DNA of 64,000 nucleotides. It comes from Neobacillus niacini (GTDB taxonomy: Bacteria; Bacillota; Bacilli; Bacillales; Cytobacillaceae). Shown one piece after another: positions 10,697 to 19,363 of this stretch. Position 1 is the first letter of the stretch. Every line of letters begins with the position of its first letter. The DNA lies in the NCBI RefSeq assembly GCF_030817595.1, contig NZ_JAUSZN010000001.1:2736001-2800000 (forward strand), written 5' to 3'. The position numbers were made by a program, and so were the translations under genes. The notes under the pieces were generated by a model, which saw only the letters and a list, made by a program, of their open reading frames with translations, was not told where the DNA came from and ran no database searches.

Positions 10697-11134
10697 TTAC
10701 CACCTTGTATCTTGATATTCTTGTTCCTTTACTAATTCAGATATATTTCCGGAAATCTCCACATTATCTGGTGTACATAAAAAGATACTGGATCCTATTT
10801 TTTGAATATCTCCACCTAGTGCATAGACAGCCCCACTCAAAAAGTCGACGATTTGTCTTCCTTCCTCATGGCCAATACGCTGAAGATTTACAACAACTGC
10901 ACGGCGGTTTTTTAAATGATCGGTGATATCCTGGGCTTCTGCATATACTCTCGGTTCTACTAAAATTACCTTAGAAGCCTTTTGGACACTTTGCAAACTA
11001 ACAACATTTTGAGGTTTTATAGACTGTTTTTGTGGCTTTATGGGTTCAACCTTTTCATCAAAGTCATCCTGATTATTATCATCGTAGTCATCATCTAAAA
11101 AGAAAAATGTTTTTAATTTCGATTTAATCGTCAT
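10697..11134 (-). CDS. sepF: Cell division protein SepF
   Basis: Anchors and bundles FtsZ at the membrane, partly redundant with FtsA. The 145-residue protein has a short N-terminal amphipathic segment (MTIKSKLKTFFFL), an acidic, low-complexity linker rich in D and N, and the folded ring-forming domain from about residue 55 (VILVEPRVYAEAQDITDHL). The target in this window is the conserved FtsZ tail, DIPTFLRNR. It directly follows ylmE with two bases between. Confidence 0.95.
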   Translation of the reverse strand: MTIKSKLKTFFFLDDDYDDNNQDDFDEKVEPIKPQKQSIKPQNVVSLQSVQKASKVILVEPRVYAEAQDITDHLKNRRAVVVNLQRIGHEEGRQIVDFLSGAVYALGGDIQKIGSSIFLCTPDNVEISGNISELVKEQEYQDTRW

Positions 11135-11136
11135 TT

Positions 11137-11823
11137 TTATTCCTCCTCACCAGCCACACCGACAAGTGCAGTTCCAATTCTGATCATCGTTGCTCCCTCT
11201 TCAATCGCTATTTCGAAGTCATTTGACATCCCCATAGAAAGCTCTGTACAAGGGGCATAATCAAAATTACAATTCTTAATTTGGTCACGAAGTTCCTTTA
11301 ACTTTCGAAAACAGGTTCGAAGCTGTTCTTCATCATCGGTCAGCGGGGCCATTGTCATTAAACCTTCAATGCTAATATTCTCATATGCGCGAAGGTCTTT
11401 GATAAAATTCAGTACATCTTGTGGGGCTAAACCATGCTTTGATTCTTCCTGTGAAACATTAACTTGGACGAGGCATTTCACCTTTTTCACTGCACGTTTA
11501 TTAATTTCCTCAGCCAAGGAAATTCGATCTAAAGAGTGAATATATTCTACCTTATCAATTATATTTTTAACTTTGCGAGTTTGAAGGGTTCCGATAAAAT
11601 GCCAAATAGGCTTGTCCCCTAATACTTCCCACTTTTTTAAAAGCCCTTCATCTCTGTTTTCACCTAGATTTATTATACCAGCTTCCAAAGCTTCATTCGC
11701 TCTATCAATACTGACATATTTGGTAACGGCAATCAGTTTCACTTCATCAGGAGTCCGATTTACCTTATGGCATGCACTCTTTATTTGCTGATTGATATGT
11801 ATGAGATTTTCTGCAACCTTCAT
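11137..11823 (-). CDS. ylmE: YggS/PROSC-type pyridoxal phosphate homeostasis protein
   Basis: PLP-binding protein related to alanine racemase N-domains; the family buffers free PLP and has no proven enzyme activity. 228 residues. The PLP lysine is in the motif LIAVTKYVS, and the [10 protein letters not shown] and [14 protein letters not shown] segments are typical. The chosen ATG overlaps the ylmD stop as ATGA and has AAGGAG eight bases upstream; an earlier in-frame ATG inside ylmD has no ribosome site. Confidence 0.94.
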   Translation of the reverse strand: MKVAENLIHINQQIKSACHKVNRTPDEVKLIAVTKYVSIDRANEALEAGIINLGENRDEGLLKKWEVLGDKPIWHFIGTLQTRKVKNIIDKVEYIHSLDRISLAEEINKRAVKKVKCLVQVNVSQEESKHGLAPQDVLNFIKDLRAYENISIEGLMTMAPLTDDEEQLRTCFRKLKELRDQIKNCNFDYAPCTELSMGMSNDFEIAIEEGATMIRIGTALVGVAGEEE

Positions 11824-12644
11824 TCGGAGGTCTCCTTCCATCCTATATAACTTAACATCCTTCCTGTTTTACCTTGATCCCTGCGATGAGAAAAAAATTC
11901 TGATTGGTCACAACTAGAGCATAGTTTAGTGACTTTGATATTTTTTTCTGGAATTCCAGCCTTAAGAAGGATCATTTTATTTAGTTTTCGTAAGTCTAAT
12001 GTATATTGACCTTCTTTTATTGTATTATATGGTTTTTTTTCGACATCTTCTAGAGTATTTTCTACAAAGTTAATTACATAATCATTAACAATATAACATT
12101 TTTCACAAATAGATGGCCCAATTACAGCAAAAATTTCATTAGGAGGTATTCCTTCTTCCCCCCATTTCTCTATCATCTTTTGCGCAATCCCATTTACTGT
12201 TCCTTTCCAGCCCGCATGTGCTGCACCAATCATCCTGTGGATAGGAGAAATAAAAAAAAGAGGGACACAATCCGCATAACAAAGAGTTAATAAGATTCCC
12301 TCTTCATTCGTATAAAATCCGTCGGTCCCTTTAAATGCACTATCATAAGAATCTGAACCTTTACCACGGTCGTTCTTGGTAATTTTTCTAATTACGGTAT
12401 CATGGGTCTGCTCAGCACCTACCCAGAATTTCAACGGAAATTGAATAAGGTCAGCCAACTGGCTGCGGTTAGAACAAACAGCATCCAGCTGATCCCCCAC
12501 ATGAAAACCCATATTGAAATCCTCATATACCCCCGTACTGCTGCCGCCTTTTTTTGTTGTTATTCCAGCTGCAAGCCCCGGATACTGTTCCATCCAATTT
12601 TTAATTGAAAAATATGATTGATGATTATATGCAAAGGGTTCCAT
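11820..12644 (-). CDS. ylmD: Multicopper-oxidase-like purine nucleosidase YlmD (PgeF family)
   Basis: Member of the laccase-domain (DUF152, YfiH/PgeF) family. Proteins of this group are reported as purine nucleoside phosphorylases/deaminases or to correct peptidoglycan-precursor errors. The 274-residue protein keeps the metal ligands in [21 protein letters not shown] and the C-terminal [15 protein letters not shown]. The start follows TGAGG by six bases. It begins the ylmD-ylmE-sepF-ylmG run. Substrate is inferred. Confidence 0.9.
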   Translation of the reverse strand: MEPFAYNHQSYFSIKNWMEQYPGLAAGITTKKGGSSTGVYEDFNMGFHVGDQLDAVCSNRSQLADLIQFPLKFWVGAEQTHDTVIRKITKNDRGKGSDSYDSAFKGTDGFYTNEEGILLTLCYADCVPLFFISPIHRMIGAAHAGWKGTVNGIAQKMIEKWGEEGIPPNEIFAVIGPSICEKCYIVNDYVINFVENTLEDVEKKPYNTIKEGQYTLDLRKLNKMILLKAGIPEKNIKVTKLCSSCDQSEFFSHRRDQGKTGRMLSYIGWKETSE

Positions 12645-12711
12645 ACTCAACCTCATTTGTTTTTATCTAGTTTACCATGAATACTTTAAATGGTCACCGT
12701 AGATCCACAAT

Positions 12712-12981
12712 CTATACTTCCATTTCTTCTGCAGGTCTCTCTTCAATCGCCTTGAATCGTACCAGTATGACATCTTGCCCTATTTTAATAATGTTTTTCC
12801 ACGGAATAACGATATCTTCTTCCCTTCCAAAAAAACCCAAAACTTTACCATTACCGGTTACGATAACGGCTTCAATTTTCCCGGTGGTAAGATTAATTTC
12901 GATATCACCAATATTCCCAAGCTTTTTGCCATCAGCTACATTCACTACATCCTTAATCTGAAATTCAGAAATTTTCACCAT
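12712..12981 (-). CDS. ylmC: YlmC/YmxH PRC-barrel protein
   Basis: 89-residue PRC-barrel domain protein (MVKISEFQIKDVVNV...), a beta-barrel fold found in sporulation proteins YlmC and YmxH. No biochemical function is known. The start used has GGGAG eight bases upstream; the ATG six codons earlier would put the ribosome site inside the gene. It lies between sigG and ylmD, as in B. subtilis, where its sporulation link is mainly positional. Confidence 0.88.
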   Translation of the reverse strand: MVKISEFQIKDVVNVADGKKLGNIGDIEINLTTGKIEAVIVTGNGKVLGFFGREEDIVIPWKNIIKIGQDVILVRFKAIEERPAEEMEV

Positions 12982-13052
12982 ATCTTTCACTCCCGCCATT
13001 TTATCCTACTGAAAATATATGATGAGATTGGTCAATATATCTGTAAATGTAT

Positions 13053-13085
13053 GAAAAAATAAAGCTGCCCAAAAAGGACAGCTTT
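13053..13085 (-). terminator. Rho-independent terminator after sigG
   Basis: Minus-strand hairpin AAAGCTGTCC...GGGCAGCTTT followed by ATTTTTT; its base begins inside the sigG stop codon. Confidence 0.85.
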
Positions 13086-13863
13086 AGCTTTGAATATTTT
13101 TATTCATTTGTTTAATTGCCGCTTTCTCTAAACGCGATACCTGCGCTTGTGAAATCCCAATTTCGTCTGCAACTTCCATTTGTGTTTTACCTTGGAAGAA
13201 TCTTTTTCTTAAAATTAACTTTTCCCGCTCATTTAAGCGACGCATACCTTCTTTTAAGGCAATTTCTTCAATCCAATGAATATCTTTACTTCGTTCGTCG
13301 CTTAGTTGATCCACCACATAAATAGGGTCGCCGCCATCATTATAGATTGGTTCAAACAAAGATACAGGGTCTTGAATTGCATCTAGGGCAAATACTATTT
13401 CTTCGTGTGGGACTTCTAATACCTTTGCAATCTCCTCTGCAGTTGGTTCACGTGAAGTTTCACTCATTAATCGTTCCCTTACTTGTAATGCCTTATAAGC
13501 GATATCTCTTAAGGACCTTGAAACGCGAATAGGATTGTTATCGCGCAAGTACCTGCGTATTTCGCCAATAATCATTGGTACGGCATAAGTGGAAAACTTA
13601 ACATTTTGACTTAAATCAAAGTTATCAATCGATTTCATAAGCCCAATACAGCCAACCTGAAACAGATCATCAACAAACTCGCCTCGGTTGTTAAACCGCT
13701 GTATTACACTTAAAACGAGTCGTAAATTTCCGTTGACGAGTTTTTCTCGTGCTGTAATTTCGCCCTCTTGCATTTGCTTGAAGAGTAATCTCATTTCTTC
13801 ATTTTTTAATACAGGAAGTTTTGATGTATCTACGCCACAAATTTCAACTTTATTTCGAGTCAA
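13084..13863 (-). CDS. sigG: RNA polymerase sigma factor G (late forespore)
   Basis: Directs late forespore transcription (SASPs, germination genes). The 259-residue protein has sigma region 2 around GNLRLVLSVIQRFNNRGE...DDLFQ and a region 4 helix-turn-helix at the C-terminus (QMEVADEIGISQAQVSRLEK). The real start is TTG, eight bases after AGGAGGG, giving TRNKVEICGVDTSKLP, which aligns with B. subtilis SigG from its second residue. Longer ATG starts would read through the promoter. The weak start codon plus a small hairpin over the ribosome site suggests restrained translation. Confidence 0.97.
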   Translation of the reverse strand: MTRNKVEICGVDTSKLPVLKNEEMRLLFKQMQEGEITAREKLVNGNLRLVLSVIQRFNNRGEFVDDLFQVGCIGLMKSIDNFDLSQNVKFSTYAVPMIIGEIRRYLRDNNPIRVSRSLRDIAYKALQVRERLMSETSREPTAEEIAKVLEVPHEEIVFALDAIQDPVSLFEPIYNDGGDPIYVVDQLSDERSKDIHWIEEIALKEGMRRLNEREKLILRKRFFQGKTQMEVADEIGISQAQVSRLEKAAIKQMNKNIQS

Positions 13864-13873
13864 TCCCTTTTCC

Positions 13874-13886
13874 CTCCTCATAGGAG
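13874..13886 (-). promoter_or_regulatory. Hairpin covering the sigG ribosome binding site
   Basis: In the sigG leader the RNA reads CUCCU-AUG-AGGAG, a five-base-pair stem whose 3' arm is the Shine-Dalgarno sequence. The start codon is UUG. In B. subtilis a leader hairpin and a non-optimal start codon are reported to delay SigG; this looks like the same device with a different sequence. The loop is only three bases, so stability needs checking. Confidence 0.5.
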
Positions 13887-13902
13887 TTGCTGTACAAAAA
13901 AC

Positions 13903-13931
13903 AGTATTTCCTTGAGAAGGAAAAATATGCA
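13903..13931 (-). promoter_or_regulatory. Sigma-F/sigma-G promoter of sigG
   Basis: Minus-strand TGCATA, 14-base spacer, GGAAATACT. This fits the forespore consensus (GCATA and GGnnAnAnT). The predicted start lies about 33 bases before the TTG, so sigG can be switched on by sigma-F and then by itself. Confidence 0.65.
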
Positions 13932-14029
13932 CTTGTACTTTCTAAGCGATTGTCACGAAAATGTCGAAAAATACGTATTATCTTTAGTTTCAAAGGTCTT
14001 TGACCAAGAAAAAAATTCTTTTTTTTCCA

Positions 14030-14150
14030 TTGTCCAGCTCCAGCGCCTAGCCCCTCGAGTCATAAGCCAATCGCTTCGGAAGGCAAAAAGCGCCTTCTGT
14101 CAGCGCTCGTCTTATGCTTGTCGGGGCTGAACCAGGCGCTTCCGCTTTTC
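14030..14150. repeat. Interspersed repeat, family A, full copy
   Basis: About 120 bases with self-complementary ends: TTGTCCAGCTCCAGCGCC near one side and GGCGCTTCCGCTTTT near the other, with CTAGCCCC...GGGGCTG inside. It has a much higher GC content than the surroundings and no ORF. A related copy is at 53558-53676 and a short relic at 25204-25254. It may fold as a long hairpin and act as the end of the sigE transcript. Confidence 0.75.
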
Positions 14151-14154
14151 GTAA

Positions 14155-14874
14155 TTAAACCATTTTATTGAATTCTTTTCGTAATCTTTTAATTATTCTT
14201 TTTTCAAGCCTGGAAATATACGATTGGGAAATGCCAAGCATATCGGCTACATCCTTCTGTGTTTTTTCTTCTCCATTGGTTAGTCCAAAGCGCAGCTCCA
14301 TAATTTGCTTTTCCCTATCTGACAATTGGTGTAACGCTTTTGTTAATAATTTTCTATCTACATTAGCTTCTAAATCCTTTGTAATAATATCATCATCTGT
14401 ACCTAAAACATCGGATAATAATAATTCATTACCATCCCAATCGATATTTAATGGTTCATCAAAGGAAACTTCAGATCTGATTTTATTGTTTCTCCGCAAG
14501 TACATAAGGATTTCATTTTCAATACATCTCGAAGCATATGTAGCCAGTTTAATTTTCTTCTCCGGATTAAAGGTATTCACCGCTTTAATTAAACCAATGG
14601 TTCCAATACTAATTAAATCTTCAATATTAATTCCGGTATTTTCAAATTTCCTAGCGATATAGACTACAAGCCTAAGATTCCGTTCAATTAAAATCGATCT
14701 AGCTGCCTTATCACCACCTGGAAGCTTATTTAAAAGCAGCTCTTCTTCATCCTTGCTTAAAGGAGGCGGTAAGGCTTCGCTGCCGCCAATATAATAAACT
14801 TCATCACTTTTAATTCCTAATTTGATTAGTATCTTATACCAGTAGTAGGATAAGCGAAGTCTCCATTTTTTCAC
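14155..14874 (-). CDS. sigE: RNA polymerase sigma factor E precursor (early mother cell)
   Basis: Mother-cell sigma factor, made as inactive pro-protein. The 239-residue sequence has an N-terminal amphipathic pro-region (about the first 27 residues), with the SpoIIGA processing site in SDEVYYIGG. Sigma region 2 ([20 protein letters not shown]) and region 4 ([20 protein letters not shown]) are intact. It is translated from the spoIIG transcript, 45 bases after spoIIGA. It should drive the predicted spoVD mother-cell promoter in this window. Confidence 0.98.
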   Translation of the reverse strand: MKKWRLRLSYYWYKILIKLGIKSDEVYYIGGSEALPPPLSKDEEELLLNKLPGGDKAARSILIERNLRLVVYIARKFENTGINIEDLISIGTIGLIKAVNTFNPEKKIKLATYASRCIENEILMYLRRNNKIRSEVSFDEPLNIDWDGNELLLSDVLGTDDDIITKDLEANVDRKLLTKALHQLSDREKQIMELRFGLTNGEEKTQKDVADMLGISQSYISRLEKRIIKRLRKEFNKMV

Positions 14875-14919
14875 GCAAGTTCCTCCTTCTAAAATATGTT
14901 TTTTACGAGTATAGTATTA

Positions 14920-15858
14920 TTAGCTTACTTTCACCGAATCATCATGCATCTTAGGTCCGGTGAGCATTTTTGGATGAACAATGCATTGAAAGGCATCATC
15001 TGCAGATAATTGCTGCATAGTAAATGAAACAAGGCCTTTTTCGCATAAATAACTCTCTCCTTTTGTATCAATTATAATTGAGTCAGGCTTTACCGCCACG
15101 ATGAGCTGGTGCTCTTGTCCTACCACCCGGCAAGGGACAATCCTTAGCTTATTTTGCCAATCAACCGGAAACTCTTGATTTCCTAGAATGAGAGACTCTG
15201 GATCAGCGGCCATTTTTATTATTGGTTCAGCCATGCCTTCTACCATATTCTTAATGGAAACAAACATAACAGGAAGTTTTGATAATGGATCATAAAGCTG
15301 ATTCCCACTGTCTACTAGACCCTTAAAAGTAAAAGATTCGGTATTTATTTTTAAGGTGACATTTACGATTTGATCAAACTGAATTTTGGTCATTTCCATG
15401 CTCTCTATATTCCGTTTAGAAAAGTGCCAAGCAACTGGAAAACCTAGCAAAACAAATAGCCAACTAATTGGATCACCAAACCCAGTAACACTTGCAATCA
15501 TAACTTTCATTGACATCTCAGAATCAAATTGGACAAAATAGTGGGCTCCAATTAATGCTCCTCCAATGAGAAATGTAGTTACATAAAGTGTCATTAATGC
15601 CTTAATGAAAAAGGATAATCGTTTATACCCAAACACTACTAGAACCATGGCCACCGAAAATAGAAGCTTTGAAATCGGGTGGTTTGAATAGGTATGTAAT
15701 GGTGTAAACGACAATAGTATGATTAGCGAACCAATAAAACCGCCAGTAATTATCCTCCATATTCGAATTTGTCTTTTTAAAAAAATGGCTGAAAGATATA
15801 GGAGAAGGCTATCAAATAACAGATTAAGGGCCCAAATAACATCTAAATATACTGACAA
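14920..15858 (-). CDS. spoIIGA: Pro-sigma-E processing membrane aspartic protease SpoIIGA
   Basis: Septal membrane protease that cleaves pro-sigma-E after a forespore signal (SpoIIR). 312 residues: five hydrophobic segments in the first 150, then a soluble protease domain with the catalytic Asp183 in LVDSGNQ, the same residue number as B. subtilis. The start is a TTG ten bases after AAAGGGGG; upstream in-frame ATG and TTG codons lie before or at the ribosome site. First gene of the spoIIG operon with sigE. Confidence 0.95.
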   Translation of the reverse strand: MSVYLDVIWALNLLFDSLLLYLSAIFLKRQIRIWRIITGGFIGSLIILLSFTPLHTYSNHPISKLLFSVAMVLVVFGYKRLSFFIKALMTLYVTTFLIGGALIGAHYFVQFDSEMSMKVMIASVTGFGDPISWLFVLLGFPVAWHFSKRNIESMEMTKIQFDQIVNVTLKINTESFTFKGLVDSGNQLYDPLSKLPVMFVSIKNMVEGMAEPIIKMAADPESLILGNQEFPVDWQNKLRIVPCRVVGQEHQLIVAVKPDSIIIDTKGESYLCEKGLVSFTMQQLSADDAFQCIVHPKMLTGPKMHDDSVKVS

Positions 15859-15958
15859 ACAAGCCTTACCCCCTTTTAATGTCAAAAGCATTTATTTGCT
15901 TTATGGATTATTCATAAGGGTGTATAACCAATCTTTTCTATTAATCTGTTTAGGAAAA

Positions 15959-15992
15959 AGTATAACCTACTTTATGGGCTAAAGTGTGTCAC
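15959..15992 (-). promoter_or_regulatory. spoIIG promoter with long spacer
   Basis: Minus-strand GTGACA and TATACT separated by exactly 22 bases. The B. subtilis spoIIG promoter is known for the same over-long spacing, which makes it depend on Spo0A~P. The start is predicted near 15952. Confidence 0.7.
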
Positions 15993-16046
15993 TTTGTGTA
16001 ATCAAAAAAACAGAAATTTTCACTATAAACAACGTATTTTGTCTAA
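15992..16046 (-). promoter_or_regulatory. Spo0A boxes upstream of spoIIG
   Basis: Two sites match the 0A box TTTTGTCGAA: CTTTGTGTAA at 15992-16001 (7 of 10), directly upstream of the -35, and TTTTGTCTAA at 16037-16046 (9 of 10) around -89. In B. subtilis spoIIG has 0A sites near -40 and -90, so both position and orientation fit. Confidence 0.6.
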
Positions 16047-16061
16047 TTTCATTTTTGCAAG

Positions 16062-16364
16062 GGCTGTGTGAAAATTGGGCCTGGATTTGTGCTCCACTAA
16101 GGAAAGCTTCTTCGAATAATCACCGCAGGGACAGGCGTTTTCTGCCTGTCACGAGACACTTCGCTTTCCGCAGGCGGTTCGGGAAGCCTCCTCGACGCTA
16201 AAGCGTCTGCGGGGTCTCCCCTGTCCCGTCCTCCTGCAGGACATTGATTTTCATCCTCGAATCCGCCCACGCACGAAGAAAATGCGATAGCATTTTCGAG
16301 GAGTCTCGCGCCTTCCGCACAAATCAACAGGGTTACAAAATCAATATTTCTCATTAACACAGCC
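16062..16364. repeat. MITE-like repeat, family B, copy 1
   Basis: Non-coding element with inverted ends GGCTGTGTGAA and TTAACACAGCC, about 300 bases, GC-rich internally. It shares long identical blocks with copies at 29556 and 53488, such as AAGAAAATGCGATAGCATTT and CACTAAGGAAAGCTTCTTCG. It sits between the ftsZ terminator and the distal Spo0A box of spoIIG. A 90-codon open frame across it is a by-product of the GC-rich sequence. Confidence 0.85.
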
Positions 16365-16367
16365 CAC

Positions 16368-16402
16368 AAAAAAAGACATAGCCCTTTTGGACCATGTCTT
16401 TT
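16368..16402 (-). terminator. Rho-independent terminator after ftsZ
   Basis: Minus-strand hairpin AAGACATGGTCC...GGGCTATGTCTT followed by five U, six bases past the ftsZ stop. Confidence 0.88.
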
Positions 16403-16408
16403 TTGTTA

Positions 16409-17545
16409 TTATCTTCTACGGTTTCTGTTTCGTAGGAATGTTGGTATATCTAGTGTTTCCTCTTGGGGAACGTTGTTGTTGTTGCGGATTGGCTCTTGTG
16501 GTGCTTCTTCACGCTTTTGTTCCCGCTTTACTGCACTTAATTGTGGCTTTGCTTGTCCAAATGTTGGACGAGTAGCCTTAGGTTGAATGACCTCTTCATT
16601 AAAGCCTGTAGCAATAACGGTAACAATAATTTCATCCTTGTGGTTCTCATTGATTACAGATCCAAAAATCATATTTACTTCTTGGTCTGATGCAGTTGCC
16701 ACAATGTCAGCAGCTTCTTGAACTTCATATAAACTCAAGTTACTGCCGCCTGTAATATTCATTAGAACGCCTTGTGCACCATCAATAGATGTTTCTAACA
16801 ATGGAGAGCTTATCGCTTTTTTCGCAGCTTCCGTTGCTCGATTTTCACCCGTTGCCATACCAATCCCCATCAAAGCGGAGCCTTTGTTTGACATAATCGT
16901 CTTCACATCTGCAAAGTCCAAGTTAATAAGACCAGGAACGGCGATTAAGTCTGAAATCCCCTGTACCCCTTGACGAAGTACATTATCTGCTTCACGGAAA
17001 GCTTCAAGCATTGGAGTACTTTTATCTACGATTTCAAGAAGGCGGTCATTCGGAATTACAATCAAAGTATCTACCGCTTCTTTCATTGCACCAATACCAC
17101 CGGCTGCTTGGTTAGAACGCTTTTTACCTTCAAAAGTGAATGGACGAGTTACCACACCCACTGTTAACGCCCCTAAGTCACGTGCAATTTGTGCGATAAC
17201 TGGAGCAGCCCCTGTACCTGTTCCGCCACCCATACCAGCTGTAACGAACACCATATCAGCACCGCGTAATGCATCTTCTAATTGTTCTTTACTTTCTTCG
17301 GCAGCTTTCTTACCCACTTCAGGATTAGCCCCAGCACCAAGACCTCTGGTTAATTTTGAGCCAATCTGCATTTTTACTTCTGCTTTTGAAAGATTAAGTG
17401 CTTGAGCATCGGTATTAACGGCAATAAACTCCACTCCTTGAACACCATGCTCGATCATTCGATTTACTGCGTTGTTACCTCCGCCGCCAACCCCAATAAC
17501 TTTTATTGTAGCAAGAGAATCTAAATTTGTATCAAACTCTAACAT
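16409..17545 (-). CDS. ftsZ: Cell division GTPase FtsZ
   Basis: Tubulin homologue that forms the Z ring. 378 residues. The GTP-binding loop GGGTGTG is at residues 106-112, the T7 loop [11 protein letters not shown] supplies the GTPase aspartate, and a Q/E/N-rich linker leads to the conserved tail [13 protein letters not shown] that binds FtsA and SepF, both encoded here. It follows ftsA by 42 bases and is closed by a strong terminator. Confidence 0.99.
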   Translation of the reverse strand: MLEFDTNLDSLATIKVIGVGGGGNNAVNRMIEHGVQGVEFIAVNTDAQALNLSKAEVKMQIGSKLTRGLGAGANPEVGKKAAEESKEQLEDALRGADMVFVTAGMGGGTGTGAAPVIAQIARDLGALTVGVVTRPFTFEGKKRSNQAAGGIGAMKEAVDTLIVIPNDRLLEIVDKSTPMLEAFREADNVLRQGVQGISDLIAVPGLINLDFADVKTIMSNKGSALMGIGMATGENRATEAAKKAISSPLLETSIDGAQGVLMNITGGSNLSLYEVQEAADIVATASDQEVNMIFGSVINENHKDEIIVTVIATGFNEEVIQPKATRPTFGQAKPQLSAVKREQKREEAPQEPIRNNNNVPQEETLDIPTFLRNRNRRR

Positions 17546-17587
17546 GACAAATCCTCCTAATTCGTCGATAATCCTTTTCGTATTTGT

Positions 17588-18874
17588 CTATTCGAAAAAG
17601 AGACCAAGGAATTTTTTTACTTTTGATGACATCTTATCTTCCGGATGTTTTTCTGGTTTTGCTTTTGGCTGTTGTTGTTGTTTTTGAACTTTCTTTTCGA
17701 TTGGTTCAGTAACAGGTGCTGAAGCGACGAATGTTCCACCTGGTAATCTAGCATTCTTGTAAGCATATTTTATTAAACCAACCGCAGTTGTATACTGAGG
17801 CTCTCTTACTCCAATATAGTTGGGAACGGCTTTGCGTACGGGACTTTGGAAAATCGTTTGAGCTAATTCTAATATGCCCTGCATATTTGCAGTACCACCT
17901 GTAAATACAAACCCTCCAGGTAAATCATTGATACCTAATCGTTTTAGTTCATGAGCAATCAGTTCAAAAATTTCTTCCATTCGAGCTTCTATTATTTCAG
18001 AAACATATAATTGATTAAATTGTTGGTGCTGATCGCTTCCGATGATTGGAACACTAAAAAACTCATCTTCTGAGGCATCATCGTAGAAAGCATGTCCATA
18101 TTTTACTTTGATTTTTTCAGCATCCTCAGTTGAAGTGTGTAATACCTTAGAAAGGTCATTTGTAATTAGATCTCCGCCTACTGGTATTACACTTGTGGCT
18201 GCCAAGAATCCTTCTTCAAAATACGCAATGGTGGTTGAACCACCGCCTAGGTCGATTAAAGCAACGCCTAGGTTTTTCTCGTCCTTAGAAAGTGCATACT
18301 CTCCAGCTGCAAGTGGCTGCAGGATAATATCGGTAATTTCTAATCCAGCTCGCTCGACACATCGCAATGTATTCGTAATGATTGCATTGGAACCTGTAAT
18401 AAGTGTTCCTTCAACTTCCAAACGGACACCGATCATCCCGCATGGGTTATTAATTTCATCCTTACCATCAAGGATAAATTGTTTACGGATAACCCCAATA
18501 ATTTCTCTGTCCTGAGAAATCGAGACAACTTGTGCCTCGTCTATAACACGTCTCACGTCTTCATTCGTGATTTCACGATTTTGACTGGAAACTCCTACAA
18601 TTCCACGACATGGTTCAAGAGCAACCTGATTGCCAGAAATCCCAACAATCACTTGTCTAATTTCCATTCCTATCATTCTTTCAGCTTCTTCAATCGCACG
18701 TTTAATAGAATGAACGGTATCATTGATGTCAATGATAGATCCCTTACGCAGGCCTTCAGACTTTACGTTTCCAACACCAATTATATTTATCGAGTCGTTG
18801 ACAATTTCACCAATGATTACTTTTACACTGGATGTACCGATGTCAAGACTTACATATATTTCATTGCTGTTCAT
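17588..18874 (-). CDS. ftsA: Cell division protein FtsA
   Basis: Actin-like ATPase that tethers FtsZ to the membrane. 428 residues from the ATG nine bases after AAGGAGG; a longer reading (MSNNCCSTEG) contains the ribosome site and is rejected. It has the phosphate-1 motif SLDIGTSSVKVI near the start and ALIDLGGGSTTIAYF in the middle. A linker rich in K, P and Q leads to a C-terminal amphipathic membrane helix, SSKVKKFLGLFFE. A sigma-H promoter lies upstream, suited to the asymmetric septum of sporulation. Confidence 0.98.
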   Translation of the reverse strand: MNSNEIYVSLDIGTSSVKVIIGEIVNDSINIIGVGNVKSEGLRKGSIIDINDTVHSIKRAIEEAERMIGMEIRQVIVGISGNQVALEPCRGIVGVSSQNREITNEDVRRVIDEAQVVSISQDREIIGVIRKQFILDGKDEINNPCGMIGVRLEVEGTLITGSNAIITNTLRCVERAGLEITDIILQPLAAGEYALSKDEKNLGVALIDLGGGSTTIAYFEEGFLAATSVIPVGGDLITNDLSKVLHTSTEDAEKIKVKYGHAFYDDASEDEFFSVPIIGSDQHQQFNQLYVSEIIEARMEEIFELIAHELKRLGINDLPGGFVFTGGTANMQGILELAQTIFQSPVRKAVPNYIGVREPQYTTAVGLIKYAYKNARLPGGTFVASAPVTEPIEKKVQKQQQQPKAKPEKHPEDKMSSKVKKFLGLFFE

Positions 18875-18964
18875 TCTTTGGCACCTCCTTAGCATTCCTT
18901 CAGTCGAACAACAATTATTACTCATAAGATATAATATAAAAGTACATACCTATATCTTATAAAA

Positions 18965-18993
18965 TTATTCGTCACAACTAAATAATTCCCTTT
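18965..18993 (-). promoter_or_regulatory. Sigma-H promoter of ftsAZ
   Basis: Minus-strand AAAGGGAAT, 11-base spacer, GACGAATAA, against the sigma-H consensus RnAGGAwww and RnnGAATww (one mismatch). B. subtilis ftsAZ has a sigma-H promoter used at the onset of sporulation. An overlapping TTGTGA-17-TATAGG could serve sigma-A. Confidence 0.6.
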
Positions 18994-19000
18994 AAAAAAA

Positions 19001-19363
19001 TCAATTTTTTTCTACTTTTTCTTTTGAATTTGACCATTTTGTCAATAATATTCGCCTAATTACTGCAATATTTTGAAATAAGCGGACACCAAAGGCAAAA
19101 ACAGCTGCTAAATACAAGTCTACACCAAGATGAACGCCTAGAAAAGCTAAACTTGCAGCAAGTAAAATATTAAAAAAGAATCCAGAAACGAAAACTTTTT
19201 CATCATAAATATTTTGCAGGTGCGCCCTTATACCTCCGAATAATGTATCAAGAGCTGCCAAAACCGCAATAGACAAATAATTTGAATACTCTTCAGGAAT
19301 CCTAATATCTGTTAATAGTCCAAGAAGGATTCCGACGATTAATCCTAATAGCGGAAGCCACAT
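19001..19363 (-). CDS. sbp: Small basic membrane protein Sbp
   Basis: 120-residue membrane protein of the DUF1290/Sbp family with three hydrophobic segments and a basic, charged C-terminal tail. Motif DTLFGGIRAHLQ in the first half is conserved. Its function is unknown; it is always found just before ftsA in Bacilli. Its ATG overlaps the ylxX stop by one base (TAATG), so translation is coupled. Confidence 0.9.
   Translation of the reverse strand: MWLPLLGLIVGILLGLLTDIRIPEEYSNYLSIAVLAALDTLFGGIRAHLQNIYDEKVFVSGFFFNILLAASLAFLGVHLGVDLYLAAVFAFGVRLFQNIAVIRRILLTKWSNSKEKVEKN

Noticed and set aside
14030..14150. CRISPR-like or REP array
   Set aside because: Single copy here without regular spacers; it is an interspersed repeat.
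16097..16369. 90-codon frame across family B copy 1, and similar frames at 53561-53837
   Set aside because: They arise from GC-rich repeat sequence, are not shared in frame between copies and lack ribosome sites.
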